DNA of 6,336 nucleotides from Candidatus Hydrogenedentota bacterium. Lineage in GTDB: Bacteria; Hydrogenedentota; Hydrogenedentia; Hydrogenedentales; SLHB01. Of this stretch, positions 4,216 through 6,336 are shown one piece after another; positions within the stretch are counted from its first letter, which is position 1; the number at the start of each line of letters is the position of its first letter. The DNA lies in NCBI GenBank assembly GCA_022706165.1, contig JAKJDA010000180.1, positions 1-6,336 on the forward strand. The letters run 5' to 3'. The translations under genes were made by a program, and so were the position numbers. The notes beneath the pieces were generated by a model. It was not told where the DNA came from. It saw only the letters and a program-made list of their open reading frames with translations, and ran no database searches.

Positions 4216-6336
4216 ATGTCTAAAACGTTTCGTTTCGCCCTGATCCTCCTCGTGCTCATCGTTATTTTCACCGTGTTTGGGATCCATAGGCACCGATCCT
4301 CCCGGTCTGCCCCGGAAGCCCCAACGCCCCCGTCATCTTCGTCCGCTGTTCCAATCCCTCCCCCAAACGCCCCGGCGGACAAGACTACGATGCATGAGCC
4401 GGCGGTTCCTTCCTCGATTCCTCGCCATGATTCCTTGCGCGTAAACGGGTTGGTGACGGATGGAGCCTCGGGACGTCCTATTGCAAGCGCTGAAATCACG
4501 GCCCAACGCGAAACGCCCTCCGAGGCCCCCCCTGACCCTCGCGCCTCTGCCCTGTCGGATGCCGATGGAGCGTACGAAATACGGATCGGGCCGGAAGCCG
4601 TCACAATCACTTGCGCCGCAGCAGGATATGCAACCGCAATCGAAGTTTTGCCAACATCGCCGAATCCCTCTCTGAAAATCGACTTCAAACTCGGCCCTGG
4701 ATGCGGCGCGGCCGGCATTGTTCGAGGACAAGACACCGGCAAGGGAATTCCGGATATCGAGGTCGAAATCCTTTCCGCGCCCAAAGGCTCCCAAGCCCCC
4801 AACGCGCTTCAAGAAGGTTCCTTGCGCGCCCGTCGAGCCGTCACCGATTCCTCAGGAGGCTACAGCGTTGACGGTCTGCCGCCCGGAACCTATCTCGTCT
4901 GGCCGCATGCCCGTTCCGCTGGATACCTCTCATCCCCCAAAACAGCGCTCCAGGTAGATCTCTCCGCCGGCGATTTCCCCAAGAATATCGATTTCACCTT
5001 GGAACGAGGCGCCAGCGTCTCCGGCTGGGTGCACGACGCCTCGGCAAATCCGCTGGAAGGCGCACAGATAGCGGCCATTGCGTTCGAGGCCCTCATGCAA
5101 GGAATGGAATATTCCGAGACCGGCAATGTGGCCGAACTCCAGGCTGTTTCCGATGCCCAGGGGCGTTTCCTGCTCGTCGGCTTGACCCCCAACATTACCT
5201 ACCGCCTGCGCGCCACGCGACAGGGCTACGCCCCAACAGCCAGCGATCCTTTCCTGGCGCCGCCGCCGCCCGCCGATCCGCCGCCCCTGGAACTCGTAAT
5301 GCTCCGCGGCAGTCGTGTCACGGGACAGGCCTTCCTGCCCGACGGCTCCCCGGCGTCTCGGCGTTCTATCCAACTGTTCCCCGAATTTGGATCCGCTGCG
5401 GAAGGGGTCTACGCTCTTCCTCAAGACACCGTGATTGGCGACGACGGTTCTTTTTCCTTCGAGGGAGTAGCGGCGGGTAAGTACTTCGTTCCCAACGCCC
5501 GTCCCATGACCGAAGCGAAAAACGAAAATCCATTGGGCATTTCCCGCGTCCCCGTGGTAGTGGACGGTCTTCACGATCCGGAACCCCTCGCGATTCGTCT
5601 CGACAACGTAGACATGGGGGCAGGGCCACGCGACCTATCCGGCGTCGTCGTTGACGAAAAAGACCAGCCTGTCTCCGGCGCGCGCGTGATCGCCTGCGCG
5701 ACCGACAACCCCGCCGATCGCGCCGAAGCCGTCACCGGCGACTCCGGTTCCTTCAAGCTTTCCGGCTTGCGAGGCAAACTCTTCAACGTTGCCGCCATCG
5801 CTTCTGCCGGAAACGCTCTGGAAACCGGCATAGGCGCCGGGCTCCAAATCACCTTGTGCCTTGTCCCTGCCACGCGCGTATCCGGCACGGTTGTCGACGC
5901 CATGGGCAATCCCGCGGCGGACTGTTCCATCCGGGCGGCATATCTGTCCAACCCAGAATCCTCCGACGATGCCGCCTCGATCCTAGACGCCTTCGGTCTC
6001 GCCGGAACAGCCCAAGCGACCGATGCCAAGGGCGCTTTCACTCTTTCTCTTCCCATAGGCGGAGGCTACCGGATATTCGCCCAGCACCCGCGTCTGGGCA
6101 GCGGATCAACCGCCCCCCTTGCCGTCATCCCGGGAAAAGACCTGCAACACATCCTTGTTTCCCTCGCTCCAAACATTCCTCTCAACGGAACCGTGGTGAC
6201 GACCCGCGGCGAACCTGTCGCAGAAGCGACCATCACGCTTCTCTCGTCGGACGAATCCGCCGACACTGTCGAGGATGCCATCTCCCAAACCCGCAGCGGC
6301 CCCAATGGCCGTTTCACCTTTGAGGAAGTCAAGCCA
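4216..6336 (+). CDS. Membrane-anchored protein with tandem carboxypeptidase-regulatory-like domains (3' end outside window)
   Basis: The frame is open from ATG 4216 to the window edge, 707 codons with no stop. Residues 7-23 form one hydrophobic segment (FALILLVLIVIFTVFGI) with no lipobox and no clear cleavage site, so it is best read as a signal anchor. A Pro/Ser-rich linker (about 30-70) follows. Then come repeated units of the CarboxypepD_reg type, each opening with a V-x-G-x-V strand plus G-x-P-[IVL] and later carrying a [ST]-D-x-x-G-x-[FY] turn. They start near residues 76, 163, 266, 365, 473, 555 and 655. Clear turns are SDADGAYEI, TDSSGGYSV, SDAQGRFLL, GDDGSFSF, GDSGSFKL, TDAKGAFTL and PNGRFTF. 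A Pro tract (349-357) separates units 3 and 4. Such beta-sandwiches usually serve as stalks or binding modules at the cell surface; no catalytic domain is visible so far. One could lie beyond the edge. The function is unknown and the partner is not evident. Confidence 0.88.
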   Translation, partial: MSKTFRFALILLVLIVIFTVFGIHRHRSSRSAPEAPTPPSSSSAVPIPPPNAPADKTTMHEPAVPSSIPRHDSLRVNGLVTDGASGRPIASAEITAQRETPSEAPPDPRASALSDADGAYEIRIGPEAVTITCAAAGYATAIEVLPTSPNPSLKIDFKLGPGCGAAGIVRGQDTGKGIPDIEVEILSAPKGSQAPNALQEGSLRARRAVTDSSGGYSVDGLPPGTYLVWPHARSAGYLSSPKTALQVDLSAGDFPKNIDFTLERGASVSGWVHDASANPLEGAQIAAIAFEALMQGMEYSETGNVAELQAVSDAQGRFLLVGLTPNITYRLRATRQGYAPTASDPFLAPPPPADPPPLELVMLRGSRVTGQAFLPDGSPASRRSIQLFPEFGSAAEGVYALPQDTVIGDDGSFSFEGVAAGKYFVPNARPMTEAKNENPLGISRVPVVVDGLHDPEPLAIRLDNVDMGAGPRDLSGVVVDEKDQPVSGARVIACATDNPADRAEAVTGDSGSFKLSGLRGKLFNVAAIASAGNALETGIGAGLQITLCLVPATRVSGTVVDAMGNPAADCSIRAAYLSNPESSDDAASILDAFGLAGTAQATDAKGAFTLSLPIGGGYRIFAQHPRLGSGSTAPLAVIPGKDLQHILVSLAPNIPLNGTVVTTRGEPVAEATITLLSSDESADTVEDAISQTRSGPNGRFTFEEVKP

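Noticed and set aside
4022..4243. Small + strand open frame of 73 codons between the SGNH gene and the repeat protein.
   Set aside because: It has no ribosome binding site, runs through the hairpin and overlaps the next gene's start. The translation has no recognisable feature.
3990..4812. Minus-strand open frame of 270 codons spanning the hairpin and the start of the repeat protein.
   Set aside because: It crosses the terminator hairpin and the membrane anchor of the + strand gene. The composition is Arg/Gly/Ser-rich without motifs. The + strand frame shows clear domain repeats, so this is a shadow.

Overview
The window reads as a piece of a fairly GC-rich bacterial chromosome with all recognised genes on the + strand. 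It holds the 3' end of a ROK-family gene, a tight hisH-hisF-sugar kinase cluster, a separately promoted secreted SGNH hydrolase gene, and the first 2.1 kb of a gene for a large membrane-anchored protein built of tandem carboxypeptidase-regulatory-like (CarboxypepD_reg) beta-sandwich repeats. Large repeat proteins of this kind, plain secreted SGNH enzymes and the wording of HisF and the PfkB kinase recall environmental lineages such as Hydrogenedentota, Planctomycetota or related groups. That placement is a guess from family resemblance only.

Layout. Positions 1-444 are the C-terminal 147 residues of a ROK kinase or regulator. Positions 445-579 are a spacer with three small inverted repeats and a weak promoter candidate. 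Positions 580-2866 are hisH, hisF and a PfkB-family hexose kinase. hisH and hisF overlap by 7 nt and the kinase starts 5 nt after hisF, so the three are probably co-transcribed and translationally coupled. Positions 2867-3151 are an AT-rich block with two weak terminator candidates, a clear sigma-70-type promoter and a leader of about 135 nt. Positions 3152-4009 encode an exported SGNH hydrolase. Positions 4010-4215 contain a long hairpin, probably a terminator. From 4216 the repeat protein is open to the window edge.

How the genes relate. HisH and HisF are the two subunits of imidazole glycerol phosphate synthase, with all expected catalytic residues. No other histidine genes are in view. 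The ROK protein and the PfkB kinase both point to sugar phosphorylation, but no shared pathway with HisHF can be shown. The SGNH hydrolase and the repeat protein are both directed to or beyond the cytoplasmic membrane, yet a terminator-like hairpin separates them, so they are probably independent units.

Most of the window is ordinary metabolism plus cell-envelope genes. The points most worth checking are a sugar kinase lacking a normally conserved block of about 15 residues, the GTG start of hisH, the promoter and structured leader of the SGNH gene, and the domain array of the large protein. I do not see convincing evidence for a new defence, mobile or RNA-based system.
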